A stretch of 64,000 bases of DNA from Ridgeia piscesae (Eukaryota; Annelida; Polychaeta; Sabellida; Siboglinidae): assembly GCA_025642075.2 (NCBI GenBank), contig JAODUO010001043.1:62001-126000 (forward strand), written 5' to 3'. Every line of letters begins with the position of its first letter. The stretch's first letter is position 1. The notes beneath the pieces were generated by a model. It worked only from the letters and a program-made list of their open reading frames with translations. It had not been told where the DNA came from and did not search any database. The translations under genes were made by a program, and so were the position numbers. Below, piece by piece: positions 26,601 through 35,666 of the stretch.

Positions 26601-29600
26601 ATTAATACTCTCAGTTTATGTGATAACATAAATACTCTCAGTTTATGTGATAACATTAATACTCTCAGTTTATGTGATAACATAAATACTCTCAGTTTAT
26701 GTGAAAACATTAATACTCTCAGTTTATGTGATAACATTAATACTCTCAGTTTATGTGATAACATTAATACTCTCAGTTTATGTGATAACATTAATACTCT
26801 CAATTTATGTGATAACATAAATACTCTCAGTTTATGTGATAACATTAATACTCTCAGTTTATGTGATAACATTAATACTCTCAGTTTATGTGATAACATT
26901 AATACTCTCAGTTTATGTGATAACATAAATACTCTCAGTTTATGTGATAACATTAATACTCTCAGTTTATGTGATAACATAAATACTCTCAGTTTATGTG
27001 AAAACATTAATACTCTCAGTTTATGTGATTTAAACCCCAGTTTATGGAAAATTAAAACTCTCAGTTTATGTGATCACATTAATACTCTCAGTTTATGTGA
27101 TCACATTAATACTCTCAGTTTATGTGACCACATTAATACTCTCAGTTTATGTGATAACATTAATACTCTCAGTTTATGTGATCACATTAATACTCTCAGT
27201 TTATGTGATAACATTAATACTCTCAGTTTATGTGATAACATTAATACTCTCAGTTTATGTGATAACATTGTTTCCTTGTCTTACCTGCTGATGTTTGTTA
27301 GTTTTGGGTTAGAATCAGGTTTGATGGTGTTACTTGTTTTACTGAAATAACATCCATGTAGTCCATCAACTGTTGTGTTGATAGATCAATGTCTACACTG
27401 TCTCTGTGTGGGATGGACATGACAATTTATGTATTACATATATTTACAAAACTATATTTGATTTTCAAAAAGGTGTTGCAAATCCTTGTAATATTATAGG
27501 AAATCATTATGCAATGCTTTTCCACTGTCTCTAACTGCCAGTACGTACAAGCTGTGTATCGCCGTGTTGTATATTGTTTACTTAATTTTGAAATGTTTAA
27601 TTTCAATGTTACTTTTACTATAATATAGATTCTTAGGAGGAACAAGCATATAATTAATTAAAAGCTACCTGATAAATAATTCAAACATATCAGCATATGT
27701 CAAGACACTATTGTAAACTCTTCACAATACGGTAGAGAATAATAAAACAATTATTGCAGTTATTTTTCTCTCAACTACACCCTTCTCTCAACTACACCCT
27801 TCTCTCAACTACACCCTTCTCTCCACAGACCTCCCAGGAATTGCAAGATCGGCGGTCACCGTGTTTTGTGATTGAGACAGGTCACGGGGTCGTGTACTAC
27901 TTACACCTGGAGAGTCAGGATCACCTGCAGAAGTTGGAGAAGGCTTGGCACCGTGCCAACTACAACGCTGTCAGACAAATCAAGGTTAGATATTGTATAA
28001 ATGTACTTCATTTTAAAGTATGTTTTAAAAAACAACATTTCTTCAAGTTAGTTAGGCAAGTTCACAGTATTTATCATTTTATTACGATGATAGACAAAAG
28101 TGCATTCGGTCATTGGGTGGAGCAGGAATATGAGGCCTAGTGGACTGGGTCATTGGGTGGAGCAGGAATATGAGGCCTAGTGGACTGGGTCATTGGGTGG
28201 AGCAGGAATATGAGGCCTAGTGGACTGGGTCATTGGGTGAGGCAGGAATATGAGGCCTAGTGGACTGGGTCATTGGGTGGAGCAGGAATATGAGGCCTAG
28301 TGGACTGGGTCATTGGGTGGAGCAGGAATATGAGGCCTAGTGGACTGGGTCATTGGGTGGAGCAGGAATATGAGGCCTAGTGGACTGGGTCATTGGGTGG
28401 GGCAGCAATATGAGTCCTAGTGGACTAGGTCATTGGGTGGGGCAGCGATATGAGGCCTACTGGACTGGGTCCTTGGGTGAGGTAGGAATATGAGGCCTAC
28501 TGGACTGGGTCATTGGGTGGGGCAGGAATAAGAGGCCTAGTGGACTGGGTCATTGGGTGGGGCAACAATATGAGGCCTAGTTGACTGGGTCATTGGGTGA
28601 GGCAGGAATATGAGGCCTAGTGGACTGGGTCATTGGGTGGGGCAGGAATATGAGGCCTAGTGGACTGGGTCATTGGGTGGGGCAGGAATATGAGGCCTAG
28701 TGGACTGGGTCATTGGGTGAGGCAGCAATATGAGGCCTAGTGGACTGGGTCATTGGGTGAGGCAGGAATATGAGGCCTAGTGGACTGGGTCCTTGGGTGA
28801 GGCAGCAATATGAGGCCTAGTGGACTGGGTCATTGGGAGGGGCAGCAATATGAGGCCTAGTGGACTGGGTCCTTGGGAGGGGCAGGAATATGAGGCCTAG
28901 TGGACTGGGTCATTGGGTGGGGCAGGAATATGAGGCCTAGTGGACTGGGTCCTTGGGAGGGGCAGGAATATGAGGCCTAGTGGACTGGGTCATTGGGAGG
29001 GGCAGGAATATGAGGCCTAGTGGACTGGGTCATTGGGTGGAGCAGGAATATGAGGCCTAGTGGCCTGGGTCATTGGATGGAGCAGGAATATGAGGCCTAG
29101 TGGACTGGGTCATTGGGTGGGGCAGGAATATGAGGCCTAGTGGACTGGGTCATTGGGTGAGGCAGGAATATGAGGCCTAGTGGACTGGGTCATTGGGTGG
29201 AGCAGGAATATGAGGCCTAGTGGACTGGGTCATTGGGAGGGGCAGGAATATGAGGCCTAGTGGCCTGGGTCATTGGATGGAGCAGGAATATGAGGCCTAG
29301 TGGACTGGGTCATTGGGTGGGGCAGGAATATGAGGCCTAGTGGACTGGGTCATTGGGTGGGGCAGGAATATGAGGCCTAGTGGACTGGGTCATTGGGTGG
29401 GGCAGGAATATGAGGCCTAGTGGACTGGGTCATTGGGGGGGCAGGAATATGAGGCCTAGTGGACAGGGTCATTGGGGGGGCAGGAATATGAGGCCTAGTG
29501 GCCTGGGTCATTGGATTGAGCAGGAATATGAGGCCTAGTGGACTGGGTCATTGGGTGGGGCAGGAATATGAGGCCTAGTGGACTGGGTCATTGGGTGAGG

Positions 29601-32600
29601 CAGGAATATGAGGCCTAGTGGCCTGGGTCATTGGGTGGAGCAGGAATATGAGGCCTAGTGGACTGGGTCATTGGGAGGGGCAGGAATATGAGGCCTAGTG
29701 GCCTGGGTCATTGGATGGAGCAGGAATATGAGGCCTAGTGGACTGGGTCATTGGGTGGGGCAACAATATGAGGCCTAGTGGACTGGGTCATTGGGTGGGG
29801 CAGGAATATGAGGCCTAGTGGACTGGGTCATTGGGTGGGGCTGGAATATGAGGCCTAGTGGACTGGGTCATTGGGTGGGGCAGGAATATGAGGCCTAGTG
29901 GACTGGGTCATTGGGTGGAGCAGCAATATGAGGCCTAGTGGACTGGGTCATTGGGTGAGGCAGGAATATGAGGCCTAGTGGACTGGGTCATTGGGTGAGG
30001 CAGGAATATGAGGCCTAGTGGACTGGGTCATTGGGTGGGGCAGCAATATGAGGCCTAGTGGACTGGGTCATTGGGTGGAGCAGCAATATGAGGCCTAGTG
30101 GACTGGGTCATTGGGTGGGGCAGAATATGAGGCCTAGTGGACTGGGTCATTGGGTGGGGCTGGAATATGAGGCCTAGTGGACTGGGTCATTGGGTGGGGC
30201 AGGAATATGAGGCCTAGTGGACTGGGTCATTGGGTGAGGCAGGAATATGAGGCCTAGTGGACTGGGTCATTGGGTGAGGCAGGAATATGAGGCCTAGTGG
30301 ACTGGGTCATTGGGTGGGGCAGGAATGTGAGGCCTAGTGGACTGGGTCATTGGGTGGGGCAGGAATATGAGGCCTAGTGGACTGGGTCATTGGGTGGGGC
30401 AGGAATATGAGGCCTAGTGGACTGGGTCATTGGGTGGGGCAGGAATATGAGGCCTAGTGGACTGGGTCTTTGGGTGGGGCAGGAATGTGAGGCCTAGTGG
30501 ACTGGGTCATTGGGTGGGGCAGGAATATGAGGCCTAGTGGACTGGGTCATTGGGTGGGGCAGGAATATGAGGCCTAGTGGACTGGGTCATTGGGTGGGGC
30601 AGGAATATGAGGCCTAGTGGACTGGGTCATTGGGTGGGGCAGGAATATGAGGCCTAGTGGACTGGGTCATTGGGTGGGGCAGGAATATGAGGCCTAGTGG
30701 ACTGGGTCATTGGGTGGGGCAGGAATATGAGGCCTAGTGGACTGGGTCATTGGGTGGGGCAGGAATATGAGGCCTAGTGGACTGGGTCATTGGGTGGGGC
30801 AGGAATATGAGGCCTAGTGGACTGGGTCATTGGGTGGGGCAGGAATATGAGGCCTAGTGGACTGGGTCATTGGGTGGGGCAGCAATATGAGGCCTAGTGG
30901 ATTGGGTCATTGGGTGGGGCATATGAGGCCTAGTGGACTGGGTCATTGGGTGGGGCGGAATATGAGGCCTAGTGGACTGGGTCATTGGGTGGGCAGGAAT
31001 ATGAGGCCTAGTGGACTGGGTCATTGGGTGGGGCGGAATATGAGGCCTAGTGGACTGGGTCATGGGTGGGGCTGGAATATGAGGCCTAGTGGACTGGGTC
31101 ATTGGGTGGGGCGGAATATGAGGCCTAGTGGACTGGGTCATTGGGTGGGGCAGGAATATGAGGCCTAGTGGACTGGGTCATTGGGTGGGGCAGGAATATG
31201 AGGCCTAGTGGACTGGGTCATTGGGTGGGGCAGGAAATGAGGCCTAGTGGACTGGGTCTTGGGTGGGGCAGGAATATGAGGCCTAGTGGACTGGGTCATT
31301 GGGTGGGGCGAATATGAGGCCTAGTGGATGGGTCATTGGGTGGGGCACAATATGAGGCCTAGTGGATTGGGTCATTGGGTGGGGCAAATATGAGGCCTAG
31401 TGGACTGGGTCATTGGGTGGGGCGGAATATGAGGCCTAGTGGACTGGGTCATTGGGTGGGGCGGAATATGAGGCCTAGTGGACTGGGTCATTGGGTGGGG
31501 CAGCAATATGAGGCCTAGTGGACTGGGTCATTGGGTGGGGCAAATATGAGGCCTAGTGGACTGGGTCATTGGGTGGGGCGGAATATGAGGCCTAGTGGAC
31601 TGGGTCATTGGGTGGGGCAGGAATATGAGGCCTAGTGGACTGGGTCATTGGGTGGGGCAGGAATATGAGGCCTAGTGGACTGGGTCATTGGGTGGGGCAA
31701 TATGAGGCCTAGTGGCCTGGGTCATTGGGTGGAGCAGCAATATGAGGCCTAGTGGACTGGGTCATTGGGTGGGGCTGGAATATGAGGCCTAGTGGACTGG
31801 GTCATTGGGTGGGGCAGGAATATGAGGCCTAGTGGACTGGGTCATTGGGTGGGGCAGGAATATGAGGCCTAGTGGACTGGGTCATTGGGTGGGGCAGGAA
31901 TATGAGGCCTAGTGGACTGGGTCATTGGGTGGGGCAGGAATATGAGGCCTAGTGGACTGGGTCATTGGGTGGGGCAGCAATATGAGGCCTAGTGGACTGG
32001 GTCATTGGGTGGGGCAGGAATATGAGGCCTAGTGGACTGGGTCATTGGGTGGGGCAGGAATATGAGGCCTAGTGGACTGGGTCATTGGGTGGGGCAGGAA
32101 TATGAGGCCTAGTGGACTGGGTCATTGGGTGGGGCAGGAATATGAGGCCTAGTGGACTGGGTCATTGGGTGGGGCTGGAATATAAGGCCTAGTGGCCTGG
32201 GTCATTGGGTGGAGCAGCAATATGAGGCCTAGTGGCCTGGGTCATTGGGTGGGGCTGGAATATGAGGCCTAGTGGACTGGGTCATTGGGTGGGGCAGGAA
32301 TATGAGGCCTAGTGGACTGGGTCATTGGGTGGGGCAGCAATATGAGGCCTAGTGGACTGGGTCATTGGGTGGGGCAGGAATATGAGGCCTAGTGGACTGG
32401 GTCATTGGGTGGGGCAGCAATATGAGGCCTAGTGGACTGGGTCATTGGGTGGAGCAGCAATATGAGGCCTAGTGGACTGGGTCATTGGGTGGGGCAGCAA
32501 TATGAGGCCTAGTGGACTGGGTCATTGGGTGGGACAGGAATATGAGGCCTAGTGGACTGGGTCATTGGGTGGGGCAGGAATATGAGGCCTAGTGGACTGG

Positions 32601-34757
32601 GTCATTGGGTGAGGCAGGAATATGAGGCCTAGTGGACTGGGTCATTGGGTGGAGCAGGAATATGAGGCCTAGTGGACTGGGTCATTGGGTGGGGCAGCAA
32701 TATGAAGCCTAGTGAACTGGGTCATTGGGTGGGGCAGCAATATGAGGCCTAGTGGACTGGGTCATTGGGTGGGGCAGCAATATGAGGCCTAGTGGACTGG
32801 GTCATTGGGTGGGGCAGCAATATGAGGCCTAGTGGACTGGGTCATTGGGTGGGGCAGGAATATGAGATCTAGTGGACTGTGAGATGGGTTAAATACACCA
32901 GAGCATTATGATAGTATATTATGTCACATTTATGTGTGTTATTATATTCCATCCCCATCTTCTTAAACCTCATTCAGTTAAGTGTGTGCCTGTCTTCAAT
33001 GTCTTCCCCTCCTTAGTGTTGACAGCAGGGGAGTATAGGCTACAGACACAAGTGATTGTCTGTTGCAGGCGAAGACGTTTGGTTGTACGTGGCATGGAGA
33101 GGCCTGTAGCCTGACACTCGACTTTGAGACAGGGTTTTCTCTCTACAACAACCAGGCAAAGGTAGGTGCTGTCAGTAATAGTGGAATACCATAGACACTA
33201 CAGGAAGAAGTGCAATGACTATAAATGTCTCTCGCCTATATACTATGGTATACGCTTTCCAGTTGTGACAACAACACAAATATCATGAAAACATACGTTG
33301 CCATTTGATTCTAAGCTGAGGTAGAGCTGCTCCTTGTGACAGCTGCTCCTTGTGACATCTACTTCCTTGTGACAGCTACTTCCTTGGCCATATGACACGT
33401 GTTTGACATGTGTCCCTTGTGGTGTGTGTGGTCAACATGACCCTGTCCTGATCCATGTCACACTCATGTAGATAGTTCTTTAGATGTTCTACACCAGAAC
33501 TAAATTTCTATTAAATTTATTTCTGTGCTAAACTAAATTTCTATTAAATTTATTTCTGTGCCAACTGTCAGATGATGCTAAACTGTTGGTTTGGTTCTGC
33601 TGCAGACCTACAGGTGGAGGTACCGGTTCTCCCAGTTGAAAGGATCGTCTGACGATGGTACCAGTAAACTCAAGCTGCACTTTCTGAATGAGAAAGCTAA
33701 CACGTTAGAAGCCAGGGTGAGTTGAAATACCTGTAAATTATTTCAATAATTTTTTATTAGACAACTTGGTACGATACAGTTTAAAATAAATTTGTGTGTG
33801 ACATGTTCCATTTGTGCAATGGACGATGCCAAGTTGTTTTTGAGTACATGAGAAAAGTAACTTGGCACTGGTTTTATTTCTGTCAATCAAATGTGTCATC
33901 CTCAGTAACCACTAAAACATATTGTTTAACTTGTAATACCCATTGTTGACCTGACTTGTCACATCAGGTGATTTTGCACTGAAGTCACAATTCTTTTGGA
34001 TGTCGCAAGTAGAATTAGCTTTATATTAGATACAGGCGGCTGTTTTGCTCAGTGTTTTGTTCTGCATCTTTAGCTTCGTCTTTCCACAGTTCGTTTTGTT
34101 AGTTCTCCAAAATGTTTCTAATTTACCACATAGTAATAATAAATTAGAATAAGGCTTTTTTAGGAAAGACATATAAAAGATACTTCTAAAGAGACACATT
34201 GTAAGAATCGTGTGCTGTTGATATGTGTTGTTTGTATGTCCCAGCACCTGGAGTGTGTAATGAGATGCGTTGTTTCTGTCCCAGGACCTCAAGTGTATAA
34301 TGATGCGTTGTTTCTGTCCCAGGACCCTCAAATGTGTAATAACAAATGAACTGCAATGTGTAATATGACGTGTTATTTCTGTCACAGGACCTTGAGTCTG
34401 TAGTTTCTTTCCCAGTACCTGGAGAGTGTAATTAGATGTGTTGCTTCTGTCCCAGGACCTGGAGTGTGTAATGAGATGTGTTGTTTGTGTCCCAAGACCT
34501 GGAGTGTGTAGTGAAACGTGTTGTTTGTGTCCCATGAAATGTAGTGTGTTATGTGACATGTTGTTTCTGCCCCAGGACCTCGAGTGTGTAATTAGATGTG
34601 TTGCTTCTATCCCAAGACCTGGAGTGTGTAATGAGATGTGTTGTTTCTGCCCCAGGACCTCGAGTGTGCCAGTCTACAGACACTCCTCTTCTCCATGCAT
34701 GCGTTCCTCTCAGCCAAGCTCGCTTCTGTTGACCCGGACTTTCTCATCAAGGCATAG
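14292..34757 (+). CDS. SNTG: gamma-syntrophin-like adaptor, 14 exons, 5' end missing
   Basis: Joined exons: 14292-14441, 19124-19238, 19762-19805, 20228-20351, 21013-21041, 22414-22541, 24886-25015, 25405-25443, 25884-26000, 26329-26400, 27829-27984, 33069-33161, 33606-33716, 34656-34757. They sum to 1,410 nt, in frame, giving 469 residues and TAG. All introns are GT-AG with compatible phases. Residues 1-50 match the syntrophin N-terminal region. Residues 51-145 are a PDZ domain with carboxylate-binding loop GLGLS and the segment DAILKVNG. Residues 155-240 (VIAVDG, ending in a WI helix) and 254-368 form the PH-like regions. Residues 369-469 are the C-terminal syntrophin-unique region, with FSQLKGSSDDG as the strongest signature. 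Syntrophins are cytoplasmic scaffolds that bind dystrophin-family proteins and recruit channels and signalling enzymes through PDZ. Length and the FSQLKGSSDDG block favour the gamma rather than alpha/beta class. Vertebrate gamma-syntrophins are just over 500 residues, so a few dozen N-terminal residues are missing. No start codon is assigned. Confidence 0.93.
14496..14650 (+). repeat. GCATGT / GT / GTGC microsatellite
   Basis: About a dozen hexamers GCATGT, then a GT run and GTGC copies, in the first 210 bp of the intron after exon a. Confidence 0.95.
14671..19072 (+). repeat. 25/27-bp minisatellite, about 165 units
   Basis: Units alternate between TCAGTGTCTCTCATCCTG and a form two bases shorter, each followed by TGGTCAG. 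A segment starting near 16,830 is repeated near 18,080, offset about 1,250 bp and with the same rare variants (CCCGTGG, CCTAAGTG, CCTATGG). From 15,480 to 16,740 nearly every unit has a single-base deletion. It fills the intron between exons a and b. Confidence 0.96.
19124..19238 (+). CDS. SNTG: syntrophin exon b, PDZ start
   Basis: The acceptor is a strong pyrimidine tract ending TTCCCAG. The exon encodes ERTVQIRRERVGGLGLSVKG and continues to the helix ISRIFKDQ. It ends in phase 1 at GCAG before GTACGG. It carries the PDZ ligand-binding loop. Confidence 0.93.
19239..19761 (+). other. syntrophin intron, unique
   Basis: AT-rich intron between exons b and c with a T-run at 19,458-19,473. Nothing else seen. 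Confidence 0.7.
19762..19805 (+). CDS. SNTG: syntrophin exon c, PDZ core
   Basis: 44 nt (phase 1 in, 0 out) encoding GQVFVGDAILK, the conserved PDZ segment that continues as VNG in the next exon. The acceptor is GTCCTAG and the donor AAG before GTCAGT. Confidence 0.9.
20228..20351 (+). CDS. SNTG: syntrophin exon d, PDZ end
   Basis: Begins VNGTCIEKYSHDEAV and continues through the last PDZ helix and strand (HVTLVLKYF). It ends in phase 1 after GCCAAAG. Confidence 0.93.
20352..22413 (+). other. syntrophin introns either side of microexon e
   Basis: Unique AT-rich intron DNA interrupted only by the 29-nt exon at 21,013-21,041. No repeat or gene recognised. Confidence 0.65.
21013..21041 (+). 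CDS. SNTG: syntrophin microexon e
   Basis: 29 nt between TTGTTTCAG and GTATGT. It completes an Ala codon and encodes RWNHESQHS. It is accepted because both phases fit and because syntrophins have a variable linker here. Its length makes it the least certain of the internal exons. Confidence 0.75.
22414..22541 (+). CDS. SNTG: syntrophin exon f, PH region
   Basis: Acceptor TTCTGTCAG, donor CAG before GTAAGTCTG, phase 0 to 2. It encodes the strand-rich segment around SVRLLGAYVTRYKQGTDEL that precedes the NSFEVIAVDG strand of the split PH fold. Confidence 0.9.
22767..23964 (+). repeat. 23-bp minisatellite, about 52 units
   Basis: Unit TCTCTGTACAAGTCCTCATT followed by CAG, with scattered variants (ATCTGAACAAG). 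It lies in the intron after exon f and runs straight into the next array. Confidence 0.95.
23965..24880 (+). repeat. 37-bp minisatellite touching the exon g acceptor
   Basis: About 25 units with core CACTCACTTGTGATTGGTGT and GTAACTGTGTATTC. The last unit turns into the pyrimidine tract TTGTTCTTGTTGCAG of exon g. Units change in order from AAGCACTCACTTG to AAACACTCACATG towards the exon. Confidence 0.94.
24886..25015 (+). CDS. SNTG: syntrophin exon g, PH end
   Basis: Encodes PNSFEVIAVDGSSTGVIQL and a C-terminal helix containing MNDWINSIGQV. The acceptor TTGTTCTTGTTGCAG lies directly on the last unit of the 37-mer array. Confidence 0.93.
25405..25443 (+). CDS. SNTG: syntrophin exon h
   Basis: 39 nt, phase 0/0, encoding MLMANRKFPPGEQ, the counterpart of the short syntrophin linker with a KxFP motif before PH2. 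Acceptor TTTTCTTTTAG, donor CAG before GTGAGT. Confidence 0.85.
25884..26000 (+). CDS. SNTG: syntrophin exon i, PH2 start
   Basis: 39 codons starting VVHMCWSCERV and containing KPIFLALKGAEM, the first strands of PH2. Phase 0/0; acceptor TTTCTCACTAG, donor CCG before GTAGGT. Confidence 0.92.
26329..26400 (+). CDS. SNTG: syntrophin exon j
   Basis: 24 codons (DWSRCRNSALIHECLF) between TTTTTGCAG and GTAATT. The donor is also the first base of the 27-mer array. The reading frame continues open across the donor to a TAA at 26,521. Confidence 0.92.
26401..27268 (+). repeat. 27-bp minisatellite starting at the exon j donor
   Basis: About 32 units, GTGATAACATTAATACTCTC plus AGTTTAT. The first unit is the splice donor itself: GTAATTGGAACATTAATACT then CTCAGTTTAT. 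A decayed unit pair lies at 27,028-27,065; beyond it GATCAC variants appear. Confidence 0.96.
27269..27770 (+). other. syntrophin intron, unique
   Basis: AT-rich remainder of the intron between the 27-mer array and exon k; no feature recognised. Confidence 0.65.
27771..27828 (+). repeat. 17-bp repeat of the polypyrimidine tract, 3 copies
   Basis: CTCAACTACACCCTTCT occurs three times in a row, then CTCCACAG. The repeat extends the pyrimidine tract of the exon k acceptor. Confidence 0.85.
27829..27984 (+). CDS. SNTG: syntrophin exon k, PH2 end
   Basis: 52 codons: DRRSPCFVIETGHG, VVYYLHLES and the closing helix LQKLEKAWHRA. Phase 0/0. Its acceptor follows a three-copy pyrimidine-rich repeat. 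Confidence 0.93.
28106..32880 (+). repeat. 40-bp minisatellite, about 119 units
   Basis: Very regular units with TATGAGGCCTAGTGGACTGG and GTCATTGGGTGGGGCAGGAA. The plus strand is G-rich, with three G-runs of 3-4 per unit. Small deletions cluster at 30,910-31,720. It fills nearly all of the 5.1-kb intron between exons k and l. Confidence 0.97.
33069..33161 (+). CDS. SNTG: syntrophin exon l, SU domain
   Basis: 31 codons containing ACSLTLDFETGFSLYN, typical of the syntrophin-unique region. Acceptor TGTTGCAG, donor AAG before GTAGGT. It lies 5.1 kb from the previous exon, a distance filled by the 40-mer array. Confidence 0.93.
33498..33561 (+). repeat. 31-bp direct repeat, 2 copies
   Basis: AACTAAATTTCTATTAAATT followed by TATTTCTGTGC occurs twice with a 2-bp gap, 44 bp before the exon m acceptor. 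Confidence 0.9.
33606..33716 (+). CDS. SNTG: syntrophin exon m, SU domain
   Basis: 37 codons with YRWRYRFSQLKGSSDDG, the best-conserved block of gamma-class syntrophins. Phase 0/0; acceptor TCTGCTGCAG, donor AGG before GTGAGT. Confidence 0.95.
34222..34672 (+). repeat. 40-bp array of 3' splice junctions, about 11 units
   Basis: Each unit carries a pyrimidine tract, CAG and exon-like bases: TTGTTTCTGTCCCAG then GACCTGGAGTGTG. The last copy is the real acceptor and first 15 or so bases of syntrophin exon n. About eight units keep CAG, two have AAG and one has lost AG. Confidence 0.93.
34656..34757 (+). CDS. SNTG: syntrophin last exon n
   Basis: 33 codons plus TAG. It begins DLECASLQTLL and ends LASVDPDFLIKA, matching the end of the syntrophin-unique domain. 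It is preceded by about ten imperfect copies of its own acceptor and first 15 or so bases. Confidence 0.94.
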   Translation, partial: DLECASLQTLLFSMHAFLSAKLASVDPDFLIKA

Positions 34758-34761
34758 TTGC

Positions 34762-35020
34762 CCGATGGCATGGATACACAACTACCAATGCATTTGGTCG
34801 CCATGGATACATACCTGACAACATGTCTGGTCACTATGGATACACCTTGGATACACATCTGACCGACAACTGCATATCTGATTGCCATGGAAATAGGTCA
34901 GACAATGCATCTGGTTGCCATGGATACACAGTTCAGCTGACAGTGTATGTGGTTGTCAGGGATATGTAACAGACAATGCGTCTGGTCGCCATGGATATGC
35001 AACTGACAAAGCATTTGGTT
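34762..35020 (+). repeat. decayed tandem repeat in the 3' UTR
   Basis: Imperfect copies of CCATGGATACACAACTGACA followed by ATGCATTTGGT at 30-40 bp spacing, starting five bases after the stop codon. Confidence 0.65.
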
Positions 35021-35660
35021 TGCACATTGAAGGACCACAGTATTTTTATAATCGTCTGTTCTGTCTTACATTATAGTCTCTTGTTCTGCCAGTCCCCACC
35101 ACACATGCAAGTCTGACTGAGTCGTGTGTGGAGGACAGTGGAGGTGATGTGACTCAGCTACCAGCTAGTGTGGGCACAACTATCAGCTACGAACCGAGTG
35201 CACAATTACAGGCTGGTGCATACAGTTACAGTTGGTTTCTAATGTACCTGGTTAATGTGCACAGACACCAACTAATGTGCGGTTACCAGTTAGTGCACAC
35301 ACTGTTACTGGGCTGACACTAGTCAACATGGTTTTTTGGTTTTAATGTACTTGTTTAATAGTTAAATTATCCAGTAGTAAAGAGAAGATGAATGAAGTGT
35401 GATCAAATGTAAGGAGAGATGCAGTTTGCAGTTGAAAGTCACACATCTATTGGTGCTACACTGTATGTACATATTTAAACCGACATGTTAACATAATGCA
35501 TGCAAGTGTTTTCGATATGCAAACTTTAACTTATAACTCTGTATTATTACTACTAGTACCTCGCTCTGTTTCTATACATAGCTGTTAGCACTCGTTTCAT
35601 AGTCATTTTATATATTAATATTTATGTACAGTTATTGAAAATGGTATTTATGCACTCGTT

Positions 35661-35666
35661 AATAAA
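35661..35666 (+). promoter_or_regulatory. candidate polyadenylation signal AATAAA
   Basis: This is the AATAAA I could find downstream of the syntrophin stop, about 900 nt after the TAG. It fits a single 3' UTR exon. Confidence 0.5.

Larger units (their letters stand above)
32881..34221 (+). other. syntrophin introns around exons l and m
   Basis: Unique intron DNA with two short tandem duplications: CCTTGTGACAGCT-type copies at 33,321-33,385 and a 31-bp direct repeat at 33,498-33,561. Confidence 0.6.
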
